NCBI GenBank assembly: GCA_022496185.1
Contig: WTXG01000025.1
Location: 299,720 to 363,719 of the forward strand
Direction of reading: 5' to 3'
Origin: Multifurca ochricompacta
Lineage: Eukaryota; Basidiomycota; Agaricomycetes; Russulales; Russulaceae
Length of the DNA: 64,000 nucleotides
Made by a program: the position numbers and the translations under genes. The notes under the pieces were generated by a model. The model was given only the letters and a program-made list of their open reading frames with translations. It ran no database searches and was not told the origin of the DNA. Each line of letters starts with the position of its first letter. Position 1 is the stretch's first letter. Positions 46,001 through 55,099 of this stretch are shown here, piece by piece.

Positions 46001-48207
46001 GGTTGCTTCCGCCGCCCGTACTCCTTTCTTCGGGCATTCCTTAGACATGTGCCCCTGTGCCTTGCAGCGAAAGCACCGTCCTTCCTTCATCAGGGTCAGC
46101 CTTTCATCCTCCGTAAGTGCAACCCGTGCTCTGGTTCTGTCAGCTGAGGTATCCATGGCATTTGGATCCCTCTGACTGGCGTGTGTGGGTTTGATTCCGA
46201 AGGCAGCCTTCCACTGGTCATGGGTCCTTCCCTTCTTCGTATCGACTCCAAAGCGTGTTTGGAAGTCCAAATAATCTTGCTGCTGTCGCCGAGCAGCGTC
46301 TACCCACGTGTCCCAGTCATTGGGGTGGTGGAATTGGATAATGTTTTTCACCAATGGGTTGGGCAACCCTTGGGAGAAAAGGTCCAATGTGGCCTCTTCA
46401 TCGGTGTCGTAGCCGGCTCTATTGGCTAGGCTCCTGAACTTTGCCACATAAGCATCCAGTTCTCCTTTTTCCATCCTAAGGGACTTGAGCTCCCGAGCAG
46501 CCTTCTGCTTGGCCTGCCCGTCCATAAATGCCTCCTTGAATCGTTGGGCGATGGTTTCCCACAGCCCTTCACTCGTGGTGCGACGACCACTCTCAACTTG
46601 TTCGTTCAGCCACTCCAGCTGTTCCATGGTCCAGTCGTCCACAGCCTCCCCTCGGATCAGAGAGAGAAATAGGTTTGCACGTTGGAAGGGGTTAATAATC
46701 TGGGGGACATCATGGTTGAAATTTTTAAAGGTTGTGAATTCCAGCATGAATTTTTTGCTTTGTGATCGTTCCCCAGTGAACGTTTGGGGTAGTACTCCCG
46801 ACAACCGCCCCGATGGTGGGGGAATGTTGGGTGGTAATGTGGCTGGCGGGGGTGCCGGTGCTGGGTCTGGGAGCTGGGCGGCGATGGTGGACATGGTTTG
46901 ATAAAATGGGATGACGGTGTCGGTGGACTGTATTGAAATCTGGGGAGTTGTCAAAGCAGGGGCTCTGGACGTGACAACTGCGGGTGCAACTGGGGTTGTA
47001 GTCGACGCTAATACCAGTGCTTCTTCACTATGTTCTTCTACGTACTCTTCTGGTTCAGAGTCCGTAACAATGGCCGGGGGATTCTCCCTCCACGGTCCTA
47101 ATCCAAATTCAGGAGGGGCAGGTCCTGTGGTGACCCAAGAGTGTCGGCTGTCTGAATATCGGATGCGATACCAAACTCTCTTTTTGTCGTCGTATTCTAC
47201 CGGTTGGTATCTTCCGTCGTGATAGACGTAGTATCCAAACTCGGACTCAAAATCTTTCCAGGTGGCAGAGCCAAGTACTTGCTGTGAAAGATTATGCTCG
47301 TCTCTGCGTTCGATGAGTTCTTCCCGGAAGAGGGTCTGACTGCGGCTGGAAGCCACTGTGGGAGACTCGACTTGATGTTACGTCTGGTGTGAGACGTTCT
47401 GCACGACTTGTGCGACAGCTTCGTTCATGTATTCAGATAAGAGGTCAATAGGACCTCTTGGAGTTCAGATGGATGAGTCAACGTCAAAGGGGCTGTTCCC
47501 TAGTGACGATGTTGAGCGGAAGGTGCCGGAAGCACTGAGACGATCGAGTCAAAGGTTTCAAGGGGAAGTCCAGAAGACAAACACCGATGTATTCAATAAG
47601 TCGAGTCTGAGGTTTACATGGTAACTACAGCGGACTTATATACGTAATCGAATGAGCGTCTAAAGATAAGAATCACGGAGTCAAGTGGGCCCAAATAACT
47701 GGAAGCGGAGGGCGTAAAGCCGGGCTTCTACTGATAGGGAATTAAGTAAGTGTCCGGTCGTACGATAAGAAGATAAACGATAAGCAGAGATAAGGGCAGC
47801 CAAAGATACATAAACAAACTGGTCACGGGGATGGGTGGAGAGCATGTGATGGGTCCCACGATGGAGACGTGATCTGATAGTGGAGAGTGGGCGGCAGGGA
47901 AGGGTCGTTGTGAGGTAAGAAAAAGAATACTGGCACGGATGGGGTTTGTAACATCGTTGAAGAAAGCTTCGAGGACGAACGGGACATTTATCTTTACCGC
48001 GACAGACTTGTGCGCAACTGGTTAAACAAAATAACTGAATGTTTACACCACCACCTGTCTGCCGAGGCCGAACTTAGAGAGCTTTTTGGCAACTGGTATC
48101 TCCCCAGTACAGAAGTAACGGTCACCGACCTTGTCGCACGCGCCGCTGAGTGGGAAGAAGAAGAAGAAGAAGAAATTGGGTCAGATTTGGAATATCTGAC
48201 CGACTGA
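40084..48207 (+). CDS. N-terminal Gag region (ORF0) of element A, split by element B
   Basis: Open frame from about 40084 to 40490, then 47959-48207. Across the gap it is exactly in frame once element B and one TCGTT copy are removed: ANNIV joins EESFEDERD. The product is about 218 residues with [60 protein letters not shown] and an acidic [17 protein letters not shown] end. No ATG opens it. The Gag frame (ATG 48296) is itself open upstream through the ORF0 stop (reading WLLEVLEHPTLHTRRD), so ORF0 and Gag could be one long Gag separated by a single-base error or programmed shift. No conserved domain was recognised. Confidence 0.6.
40491..41068 (-). repeat. 3' LTR of element B
   Basis: 578 bp; on the minus strand it begins TGTTACAAACC and ends ATAACA. 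It matches 47375-47953 with only a handful of differences visible by eye. Confidence 0.94.
41100..42332 (-). CDS. Extra ORF of element B with four zinc-knuckle-like motifs
   Basis: 410 residues, proper ATG (42332), located between pol and the polypurine tract, the position of env or accessory ORFs in other LTR elements. The N-terminal half is acidic and Ser/Pro-rich ([20 protein letters not shown]), then a predicted helical middle ([40 protein letters not shown]). The C-terminal half carries [14 protein letters not shown] and [14 protein letters not shown] (both CX2CX4HX4C), [16 protein letters not shown] (CX2CX6HX4C) and [18 protein letters not shown]. It has no hydrophobic segment, so it is not an envelope protein. 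A nucleic-acid-binding, Gag-like accessory role is inferred. The frame is intact, unlike pol. Confidence 0.8.
   Translation of the reverse strand: MPSQQITTTELSIMSFIAASAAIDAFASPMTIIESFPSAHPSSRPSSPIDYNAAETRAKNQSPNPNDDFTHCEEPHPNDLLNGEIDDEAPEFPFIPNNPNSSMYFPLEITMADGSKAIAKYIYYTNGGMDVAGCMKKNGPVYGAPVYLEERYTGRLHHTMTDEQLGHLSAEDCRAFAIDEVINDMRLPRLKAEVMRLRKSITLRRTLNQQYKEHTKMMARLTNGMFQLEQEIVDIRKRLEAGDAYQTIAERYADTYARPLPPRTLGAAPTLLPNRLEMPRLHENPRGETCWRCDSKYHISWSCPLNRKWCRHCRSNLHWSRHCIFRRVGVAPTINNPSGWCGKCLRHNAGHKEIDCPVYDLCRACGQRGPYGFLRTHACPQEMETYQMDDRNVADDYLELVQDDDGTSRF
42372..45801 (-). CDS. Pol polyprotein of element B (PR-RT-RH-IN-chromodomain)
   Basis: Protease motif [11 protein letters not shown] near 45700-45730. 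Reverse transcriptase: [61 protein letters not shown]. RNase [16 protein letters not shown]...[12 protein letters not shown]. Integrase: zinc-binding [20 protein letters not shown] plus GCADCQ, then [49 protein letters not shown]-terminal chromodomain: [36 protein letters not shown]. The frame is broken by an in-frame TGA at about 45382-45384 just after the protease and by two one-base deficits (CC 44635-44636; six-G run 42672-42677). The frame is open upstream of 45801 to about 45880 without ATG. Confidence 0.88.
45914..47356 (-). CDS. Gag of element B
   Basis: 480 codons. A Pro-rich N-terminal third ([20 protein letters not shown]) precedes the retrotransposon Gag domain ([60 protein letters not shown]) and one zinc knuckle [14 protein letters not shown]. 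It ends in a basic tail [16 protein letters not shown]. The frame opens inside the 5' leader right after the LTR and has no ATG near its beginning; the first codon given here is GTG. Either a near-cognate start is used or an ATG was lost. Pol lies downstream in another frame. Confidence 0.88.
   Translation of the reverse strand: MASSRSQTLFREELIERRDEHNLSQQVLGSATWKDFESEFGYYVYHDGRYQPVEYDDKKRVWYRIRYSDSRHSWVTTGPAPPEFGLGPWRENPPAIVTDSEPEEYVEEHSEEALVLASTTTPVAPAVVTSRAPALTTPQISIQSTDTVIPFYQTMSTIAAQLPDPAPAPPPATLPPNIPPPSGRLSGVLPQTFTGERSQSKKFMLEFTTFKNFNHDVPQIINPFQRANLFLSLIRGEAVDDWTMEQLEWLNEQVESGRRTTSEGLWETIAQRFKEAFMDGQAKQKAARELKSLRMEKGELDAYVAKFRSLANRAGYDTDEEATLDLFSQGLPNPLVKNIIQFHHPNDWDTWVDAARRQQQDYLDFQTRFGVDTKKGRTHDQWKAAFGIKPTHASQRDPNAMDTSADRTRARVALTEDERLTLMKEGRCFRCKAQGHMSKECPKKGVRAAEATVTPIHNNPPTVNKKSPTKKKRRKRYGET
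47375..47953 (-). repeat. 5' LTR of element B
   Basis: 579 bp, partner of 40491-41068. The minus-strand end (ACGTAACA) is followed by the leader tcaagtcgagtctcccaca and then Gag. Confidence 0.94.
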
Positions 48208-48295
48208 ACGGTGGCTTCTAGAAGTTCTAGAACACCCAACCCTCCATACTCGTCGCGACACTCCTCCAGCCAGACAGAATAGTCCTACTAGTCCT

Positions 48296-49540
48296 ATGGC
48301 TAGTACCGCTCCCACAACCGGGCCCAGTGGACCCAGTACCAATCCCCCGCCGCCAGCGCAGACCCCGCTTACAATGACACCGGCAGAGCTTCGTAATATG
48401 ATGGGCGCCATGATGGCCGCCATCACACAGCTCTCCGCGGACGTCCAAATAGTGGTCCAGCAGCTTGGACAGCCAACCCCTCCCCAGACAGTCGGCTCCG
48501 GAAAAGACTCTTCCGTTGCTCGACCTGCCTCCTGGGATGGAAAGGGAAACTCGGCTGACGCCAGGCATTTCCTTGCTGCATTCCATAATTGGGGATGGAA
48601 CCAAAAGCGGAACTTGAACGACTATGACCCCACGACAACCAGCTGGTCCAAGAGGGACGCAGATTGGATCTTGGCGGTCTTGAACTTAATGACTGGAGAC
48701 GCACGAACATGGGCTCTGCCGCATTTGGAGCAATTAAAAAACGGAGTTATTCCCTTTTCAGCGAATTGGGGTAACTTCGAACAGGCATTTACTTCGCGGT
48801 TTATACCGCACGACATTGGAGAAGCAGCGCGGTCAGCGCTGAAGAAAATCCAACAAGGACGCCACAGCGTGGCAGAATACAAGGCTTGCTTCGACGAGCA
48901 TTCACCTCAAACCGGATGGTCGGACCGTGACCTTTTCGATCGGTTCTACGATGGCCTTTCCAGCAAAATCAAAGACACCTTGGCCATTATGCCAGTCCAA
49001 CCCACAGATATGCAGACACTCTTTACGTCTGCTCAGCTAATCGACCAAAGATTACGCCGAAGAGAAGCAGAGAAGAAGGGAGAAGTTCTCCCTGAACCAA
49101 CCCAGCACCGAAAAGACCCCAATGCTATGGAGATCGATGCCTCCAAACAGCAACAAACAGGGTCTGGAAAGAAAAGCTACTATGATTACAAAGCTGCCTT
49201 TAAAGGAAAGTGCACGGGATGTGGAAGCAGTGCCCATACTTGGGCGAACGGCAACCACAAAGAGCAAATCTGCAATCACTGTGGAAGAAAAGGACATATA
49301 ACCACAGGTTGTTACCACAAGTGGGCTGGGAAGCCCAAAGCAGCAAAAGTCGCTGGCTCTGACAGCCAGGCACCTGCAGCTCCCAAAGCTGCCGCAGCAA
49401 GCACCCAGCCTACCCAGGCTGCTAATGCTAGCTCGACCTCCAAAAAGGGTAACGTGCCCGCCAATAGCGACAACTCAGAGCTCCTGAAGCAGGTGGCCGA
49501 CCTTAAGGCCCAAATCGAAGCTCTGAAGGCAAGTTTTTAG
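48296..49540 (+). CDS. Gag of element A
   Basis: 414 residues from ATG 48296. A Pro/Thr-rich start, then MTPAELRNMMGAMMAAITQL, the Gag core (RHFLAAFHNWGWNQKRNLND, ADWILAVLNLMTGDARTWAL, QAFTSRFIPHDIGEAARSAL, GRHSVAEYKACFDEHSP) and two Cys/His motifs: CTGCGSSAHTWANGNH and the canonical knuckle CNHCGRKGHITTGC. An Ala/Lys-rich tail and a short coiled coil (LLKQVADLKAQIEALKA) end the protein. The stop TAG (49538-49540) follows five T and overlaps the Pol frame, which is -1 relative to Gag. Confidence 0.9.
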   Translation: MASTAPTTGPSGPSTNPPPPAQTPLTMTPAELRNMMGAMMAAITQLSADVQIVVQQLGQPTPPQTVGSGKDSSVARPASWDGKGNSADARHFLAAFHNWGWNQKRNLNDYDPTTTSWSKRDADWILAVLNLMTGDARTWALPHLEQLKNGVIPFSANWGNFEQAFTSRFIPHDIGEAARSALKKIQQGRHSVAEYKACFDEHSPQTGWSDRDLFDRFYDGLSSKIKDTLAIMPVQPTDMQTLFTSAQLIDQRLRRREAEKKGEVLPEPTQHRKDPNAMEIDASKQQQTGSGKKSYYDYKAAFKGKCTGCGSSAHTWANGNHKEQICNHCGRKGHITTGCYHKWAGKPKAAKVAGSDSQAPAAPKAAAASTQPTQAANASSTSKKGNVPANSDNSELLKQVADLKAQIEALKASF

Positions 49541-52500
49541 TGGCTTCTTCGGATGTAGCCGCAACCGAAGAAGCGGATATGTGCGCTGTTTCTGAGACTG
49601 ACTCGGATGACTTGATCGTATTTACATCTGCTTGTGAGATGAACAATAGTATTAGTGCTTCCTCTCATGTTCGTAGTAGGGTTCGTTTCTTGCTTGATAA
49701 AATTGAAAAAGAAGAAAAAATCGATTCCTGCACGTTACCAGTAATAAATAAATACGATCAGCATTTCCATATTTACGTCACTCTCGAAGGACAAAACAAA
49801 AGCACCACTGTAGCGGCTATGATAGATTCAGGAGCAACAGCCATGTTCCTGGACTATAAGTTCACCACCCAAAAGAAGATGCTTCTAGAACCATTGGAAA
49901 ACTCGATCCGAGTACACAACATCGACGGCAGTCATAATATAGCCAGAGATATTACCCACACAGTCACCCTTCTAGTCACTATAGGGTCAAGGGTAGAAAA
50001 ACACCGATTCCTGGTCACAAGTCTAGGACCGGAAAAGGTCATACTCGGACTTCCATGGTTAAAATATAGCAACCCTTCTATTAATTGGGAAAGGGGCGAA
50101 GTCACCCTGCAAGACTCCATTGAGAAAGACATCCTCATGGAGGACGAAAGCGACTGGTTTGCAGGAGTAGAGCAAATATCGGCAAACAGATTAGAACGCC
50201 GACAATTTGTAAAAGACGGAGTCTTGGACTGTACCACCGACGAATTATGGTGTTGTGCAGGCTTCACCTATTCACAAGAAGCCTACACAAAAGATTACCT
50301 AACTCGTACGGAAGGAAAATCTTTTGAAGATTTGGTACCTCCACCATATAGAGACTTCGCACGGGTCTTCTCAGAAGAAGAATCCCAAAGACTCCCTCAG
50401 CACCAACCATGGGACCATACCATAGACATTGTGCCTGGGTCGAAGACCCAATGGAAAGCCAAAGTCTATCCCATGTCACCAAATGAGCAAGTAGAACTGG
50501 ACAAATTTCTGGAAGAGCATCTCCAGAAAGGGTATATCGTACCATCTAAATCTCCGATGGCGGTACCTGTATTCTTTATAAAGAAAAAGGATGGGAAAAT
50601 CCGTCTCATCCAAGACTACAGACCTTTAAACGATATTACTGTCAAAAACAAATACCCACTTCCACTTGCAGTCGACATTATCAATCGACTTAAGGGTGCA
50701 AAGATCTTTACCAAAATGGATGTACGATGGGGATATCATAACATCCGGATAAAGGAAGGAGACGCATATAAGGCGGCGTTTTCCACCAACCGTGGTCTCT
50801 TCGAACCACGTGTAATGTATTTTGGATTAACAAATAGCCCTGCCACCTTCCAAGGATTTATGAATTCCATCTTCTCCGACATGATTGCAAAAGGGGAAGT
50901 CGCTGTATACATGGACGACATCTTAGTCTTCTCACCAAATATAGAGAAACATAGAAAAGATGTCAGAGAAGTCCTAAAGCGACTAGAGGAATACGACCTC
51001 TACTTGAAACCCCAGAAATGCGACTTTGATAAAGATAACATGGAGTACCTTGGACTTATCATATCTGAGGGACAAGTCAGGATGGACCCTGGGAAGGTCC
51101 AGGTGGTCAGAGACTGGCAAACACCGAAAACCCTGAAAGAAGTCCGCGCCTTTATTGGCTTTGCCAATTTTTATAGACGCTTTATACAGGGGTTCTCAAT
51201 TATTGCCAGACCACTTCACGACCTGACAAAGAAAAATCAACCCTGGCAGTGGGAAAGACCACAACAAGAGGCTTTCGACGCCCTAAAAAGGAGATTCATT
51301 CAGATGCCTATCTTGGCAATCTATGATCCTGATCTCCCAACCCGGGTCGAAACAGACGCCTCGGGATTTGCCACTGGAGGCATATTATCCCAGAAACACA
51401 CCGATGGCCTTTGGCACCCTATCGCCTTCCGATCACAGTCAATGTCGGAAGCAGAAAGAAATTATGAAATATACGATAGGGAAATGCTCGGCATAATCCG
51501 CGCCCTAGAAGACTGGCGCCACTTCTTAGAAGGGCTTCTCCAGTTCGAAATAGTAACGGATCACAAGAACATTGAATGGTGGAGATCCATGCGAGACCTC
51601 ACCAGACGTCAAGCACGATGGGCTCTCTACCTGAGCAGATTCAATTTCACGATCCAATACAAAAAGGGGCACCTTATGCAAGCAGACGCCTTAAGCTGAT
51701 TTTCGGCAGACCAGGTGTTAGACAATGAGGACAACAAACAAGTCCAGGTCCTCAAGCCGGAACACTTTCTTAGTGCGGCACGGGCACATTATCGCCCACA
51801 AAGTTCTCCCCTTACGGAACGCATAAAGAAGGCAGGAAGCAGGGAAGCAGAAGTCATAGAAGGATTAAAAACCCTTACCAAGACTGCTCCCAGCGCCTTG
51901 AGAGATGGCGTCAACCTTTGGGAAGAAGAAGATGGCCTAGTTTACTACAAAGGGAAACTTTATGTACCCAACGTACCGGATCTCCGAAAAGACATTATTC
52001 GGGATTGTCACGATTCGGTTACAGCCGGTCACCCTGGTAAAAACGGGACCATCGAGTTGGTATCACGCTATTATTGGTGGCCCAGAATGGCACAATATAT
52101 TACGCGCTATGTCGAAGGATGCGACCGATGTCAGCGATATCGGATGGATAAGCACCCAGTCGCCCCTCTGCAACCACTGGAAGTTCCAGAAGGACCCTGG
52201 CAAACGATCGGAGTAGATCTGATCACAGGGCTACCTTCCTCTTCCGGGAAAGATGCGATCCTAACAATAGTGGATCATTATACGAAGCAAGTGCATCTAT
52301 TCCCAGTTACAAGTGGTATTACAGCAGATGGCGTGGGAAAAATATACTTCGACCATGTATTCCCTCTGCATGGGATCCCCAAAAGTATTGTCAGTGACAG
52401 GGGTCCCCAGTTTGCAGCAAGGACCATGCGCGCCACCTTGAAGCGTTTAGGGGTGAACAGTAGTCTCACCACAGCCTATCATCCACAAGCCAATGGTATG

Positions 52501-53331
52501 ACAGAGCGTAAAAATCAAGAAATAGAACAATATTTACGACTCTTCATTGGCAAAAGACAGGATGACTGGATCGAGCTACTCCCCACGGCGGAGTTCGTAT
52601 TAAACACGAGGAAGTCCTCAGCAACGGATCATACCCCATTTGAATTACTCTACGGGTATACCCCGGACTTCACTATCCCCGCGGGACATGCCACTGGCAT
52701 CCCCAGTTTAGACCAACGCCTACAACAGTTACGTCTCGCCCGACGCGATGCAGAGGCAGCTATGAGGCTTAGCAAGACACGTATGACTCGTGATCTAGCT
52801 CAATCAGGGCACAATTTCCCAAAGGAGGGAGATTATGTCTGGTTGCAGTCCAAAAACATTAAAATCCACCAACGGTCCCAGAAGCTTGGTCCAAAACAGT
52901 TAGGACCTTTCAAAGTTCTGAAGAAACTTAGCGACCTGGATTACAAATTGGACTTGCCTCCAGCACTGAAAGTCCACAACATATTTCATGTGGACCGCCT
53001 CAGTCTATACAAAGGCAACGACGTTAACGGGCTGATGCCCACACCACCAGACCCCATTACCATAGATGGTGAGGAAGAGTACGAAGTGGACCATATCAGA
53101 GATAGTAAAATGTTTGGTCGCACACTCAAGTTCCTTATCCGATGGAAGGGTTATGGAGAAGGCGAAGATACGTGGGAACCGGAACGGAATCTAACCCATG
53201 CACAGGACTCCATTCAACAGTTCTACCACCAGAACCCAGGAGCTCCTAGGAAGATTGCCACAATCCACTTCGCCACTGCCCCTTGGCAGCCCACACAACT
53301 CTATACGGCTTATGAGGACGTTACGCCCTAG
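49540..53331 (+). CDS. Pol polyprotein of element A (PR-RT-RH-IN-chromodomain), one in-frame TGA
   Basis: About 1,263 codons in one frame, broken only by TGA at 51697-51699. Protease AAMIDSGATAMFLDY (about residues 90-105). [66 protein letters not shown]. RNase H: RVETDASGFATGGILSQ...EIYDREMLGIIRALEDW and ADALS, where the stop falls. Integrase: TAGHPGKNGTIELVSRYYWW and GCDRCQ zinc site, DLITGLPSSSGKDAILTIVD, IVSDRGPQFAAR, AYHPQANGMTERKNQEIEQY. C-terminal chromodomain YEVDHIRDSKMFGRTLKFLI, RWKGYGEGEDTWEPERNL, which targets integration in chromoviruses. The TGA most simply comes from a CGA arginine codon. Other domains look intact. Confidence 0.92.
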
Positions 53332-53341
53332 GAGGGGGTAA

Positions 53342-54248
53342 TGTCACGGCTCTACTTTATTTTTCCTTTTATTTTTCTCCCTTGAGGATCACATGACTGT
53401 GGGAAAGATTACCCAGCAGTCTCAACACGTGATCATGGGAATGTAGTCGTGACATGGATCATGTGACCGAGTCACATGTAATAGTCACATGCTGCTTAGT
53501 CAGCACAAGAGCCACTCAACAATAACAAGTCGATTCTCTATTGTGTTTACCACAATAGGCAAGGCCCCACAGTCTGGACGGTTCTAGACCAAGTGGAGCT
53601 GTTATCAAGATAAGAGGAGCCCAGCCTAGAAGGTTCTAGGTAAGTGGAGCTCTAGATAAGGGCCCAGGTTGGGCCATGGCCAATTTTAGCACAGAATCAC
53701 ATGTATCCGTAGATAGACGTGTTCCAGACCTACGGGCTAGACTACATATCAGTTATCTACTCCACAGTGACGTCATTATGACATCACACTGTGGAGCATG
53801 ATCAGTCAGCAGAGTAAAGCAGCTTACGAATCACAAAGATAAGGCTCAGTCAGCAATACAGCTGACTGATACTTGCTGATTCTTGCTTACACTTACTGCT
53901 TACCTCGTAACACTGAGAGATGTATATAAGACCCTCTGTAACAGCCTGTAGCCCCCATCTTGTCCTCTTGGGGCTGCAGGTGAGTAACTGTCTACACGAG
54001 TTCGATACATAGTGCTAATGGTATCTTGCCTCCCTGTGTGACTCGATCCTTTGGATCTTGTCCTCTTGGGGCTGCAGTTTCTTCCAGTTTCAGAACGCCG
54101 TCATCGTGGTTGCAAAACCACAGTGGGTGACACAGTTCCTGGTCATTACTTGACGCGTGACGTTTGCCTCCGCGGTACGCCCAACGACTTAGGTCACTTC
54201 CCTTTGCCCTTCCTGTTTCTAAGTGTACACGGAGCTTCACCCGTTACA
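53342..54248 (+). repeat. 3' LTR of element A
   Basis: 907 bp, TGTCACGG...CCCGTTACA, directly after the purine tract. It shares the TATA-like tatataag (about 53923-53930) and internal repeats with the 5' LTR but lacks the 195-bp insertion. Confidence 0.94.
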
Positions 54249-54354
54249 TTTTCCTGATGCTGTACATGTGTGTTGGAGTATGTATCATAAAAGAAAAGAA
54301 AGAAAAAGAATCAGAATCAGGACATCATATTGTATATTGTAACATAAATGGTTT

Positions 54355-54620
54355 GAAGAGCAGGGGATCAATCTTTTGGATTGGCCTGCTCAGTCTCCAG
54401 ACATTAACTCCATAGAACATCTATGGCACATGCTCAAAATGTGAATTCTAGGCTACAAAAGCCTGTTGAGGGGTTTGGGAGTATGGGAGAGGCCATCAGT
54501 AGAATGGGATAAGACCAATGAGGGGACTGTCAGAGATTGATATAGAGTATGCCTAGATGGCTAGGAGCAGTTACCAAGGCCAAAGGAGGCCATATCAAGT
54601 ACTAGAATTGGTGTTTAATG
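54355..54620 (+). pseudogene. Tc1/mariner transposase C-terminal relic
   Basis: Plus-strand frame reads LDWPAQSPDINSIEHLWHML, then after a stop ILGYKSLLRGLGVWERPSVE, and finally AKGGHIKY. These are the third-catalytic-residue region and C-terminal signature of Tc1 transposases. Two or more stops and missing N-terminal domains show it is dead. Associated inverted repeats lie at 54634-54836. Confidence 0.82.
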
Positions 54621-54633
54621 TTAGAAAATAGAT

Positions 54634-54840
54634 GCTCAAAAACTGTCCACATGATGAAGCAGATTGAATGTTGATATCTTGATCAATTCTTCATAGATTC
54701 TTATGAACCAAGACTCATTGGAAAGCTCTGAATCTAGGCTATGTTTCATACACTCATAGCTTGGCTTCATTTCCTTTGTTACTTTGTAATATATGTATTT
54801 GTACAAAAGTTCAAAACATGTGGACAGTTTTTGAGCCACT
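54634..54840. repeat. Inverted repeat of Tc1-type element end
   Basis: gctcaaaaactgtccacatg (54634-54653) and its exact reverse complement (54817-54836) are separated by 163 bp, the outer copy continuing ccactgta. This looks like the end of a Tc1 element (outer tip next to TA) with an internal inverted copy. Confidence 0.75.
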
Positions 54841-55010
54841 GTATCTTTATGGCTCACCCAAATGTACTGAGGCACCTGAAGTAGATACAACTGCTCTTGC
54901 TTTAGGAAGCTGCACATGGAATAAAAATTGAATCAAAAAATAAAAAGATAGTTATGCCCTTTCTTCTGTTTTGTAGTACTGCCATATCTGAGTCACGTGG
55001 GCGCGCGACC

Positions 55011-55081
55011 TTGGTAAATTACCAGTAATTTACTGGTAAATATCGGGTTGGTAAAAAAGTACCTATTTTTCCGCAACCCTA
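55011..55081. repeat. GGTAAAT repeats with a 10-bp palindrome
   Basis: TTACCAGTAA (55019-55028) and TTACTGGTAA (55030-55039) are perfect inverted repeats around one base, within a run of ggtaaat motifs. The sequence ends ccgcaaccctag, which in reverse (ctagggttgcgg) looks like a hAT-type tip. A partner end was not found. Confidence 0.45.
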
Positions 55082-55099
55082 GCCAGCGCTTACCGTGGT

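Larger units (their letters stand above)
40491..47953 (-). mobile_element. Gypsy/chromovirus retrotransposon B, full length, inserted in element A
   Basis: Minus-strand element bounded by near-identical LTRs (40491-41068 and 47375-47953) and a perfect 5-bp duplication TCGTT (40486-40490 and 47954-47958). Order in the minus direction: 5' LTR, Gag (47356-45914), Pol (45801-42372), an extra ORF (42332-41100), purine tract agaagagggggtga, 3' LTR. LTRs differ at only a few positions, so insertion is recent. Confidence 0.95.
38419..54248 (+). mobile_element. Gypsy/chromovirus retrotransposon A, interrupted by element B
   Basis: LTRs at 38419-39513 and 53342-54248 (TGTCACGG...GTTACA). Between them on the plus strand are a Gag region, Pol with protease-RT-RNase H-integrase-chromodomain, and a polypurine tract aggagggggtaa directly before the 3' LTR. 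Without the 7,463-bp element B plus one 5-bp duplication it is about 8.36 kb. The outer flanks tgcat and ttttc differ, so no target duplication is visible; the two LTRs may derive from different insertions. A tRNA-like primer site was not identified after the 5' LTR. Confidence 0.88.
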
